Source: Actinomycetes bacterium (GTDB taxonomy: Bacteria > Actinomycetota > Acidimicrobiia > Acidimicrobiales > Palsa-688). Taken from it: DNA of 5,576 bases. The notes beneath the pieces were generated by a model. The model searched no databases and was not told the DNA's origin. It worked only from the letters and a program-made list of their open reading frames with translations. Position numbers and translations under genes: made by a program. Every line of letters starts with the position of its first letter. Position 1 is the stretch's first letter. Shown here one piece after another: positions 5,507-5,576 of the stretch. The stretch is taken from assembly GCA_021808425.1 (NCBI GenBank), contig JAKBBS010000216.1, positions 1 through 5,576 on the forward strand. The letters are read 5' to 3'.

Positions 5507-5576
5507 CCCAAACGACGGAACGCCAGACCACAGGCCGGTCGCGTGGGATCTCGTATCAGCAGCTTCTCGACACCGA
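5503..5576 (+). CDS. N-terminus of a probable Rieske-type ring-hydroxylating oxygenase alpha subunit, runs off right edge
   Basis: Only 24 complete codons are visible from GTG 5503. They give MTQTTERQTTGRSRGISYQQ followed by LLDT. A disordered Thr/Arg-rich start followed by RGxSYQxLLDxD is how many actinobacterial aromatic ring-hydroxylating (Rieske 2Fe-2S, mononuclear iron) oxygenase alpha subunits begin, by my recollection. No Rieske CxH or CxxH cluster motif is inside the window, so the call depends on this short stretch. The start overlaps the stop of the small upstream gene by four bases. The same frame is open back to a TGA at 5404-5406, and GTG 5410 is another possible start that would add 31 residues, including SAFYSFDLEASGG. 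Confidence 0.5.
   Translation, partial: MTQTTERQTTGRSRGISYQQLLDT

Overview
The window looks like a piece of a catabolic gene cluster from a high-GC actinobacterium, probably Actinomycetota. This rests on the G/C-rich third codon positions, the G-rich ribosome binding sites, a GTG start, and the protein styles: an AGGSDEIQRNIIGE acyl-CoA dehydrogenase tail, a CaiB/BaiF CoA transferase, and a small protein next to a probable Rieske oxygenase. The exact genus cannot be read from the sequence. Nearly all of the window is coding. I see no RNA genes, insertion sequences, CRISPR arrays or clear intrinsic terminators.

Left arm, minus strand, read right to left. An 805-residue protein (3776 to 1359) carries the phosphohistidine and PEP/pyruvate-binding domains of pyruvate phosphate dikinase (PPDK). 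It lacks the N-terminal ATP-grasp domain and has an extra C-terminal region of about 200 residues with a winged-helix look. After 49 bases comes a class III (CaiB/BaiF) CoA transferase that starts at 1309 and runs off the left edge, apparently only a few codons from its end. The two probably form an operon.

Centre, 3777-3889. This is a short divergent control region. It holds two overlapping dyads, a good ribosome binding site for the PPDK-like gene, and a possible promoter for the gene on the right.

Right arm, plus strand. An acyl-CoA dehydrogenase of 416 residues (3890-5140) is followed by 120 bases with a promoter-like sequence overlapped by a 22-base imperfect palindrome. Then come an 81-residue small protein (5261-5506) and, overlapping it by GTGA, the first codons of a gene whose N-terminus resembles actinobacterial Rieske ring-hydroxylating oxygenase alpha subunits.

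Taken together, CoA activation, acyl-CoA dehydrogenation and a probable ring hydroxylase suggest breakdown of a carboxylated, possibly cyclic, compound such as a steroid, terpenoid or aromatic acid; this is inference. The unusual member is the PPDK-like protein. It keeps the phosphotransfer and PEP/enolpyruvate active site but has no ATP-binding half, and its added C-terminal region is unexplained. It should need a separate ATP-grasp partner, or it has taken another role.
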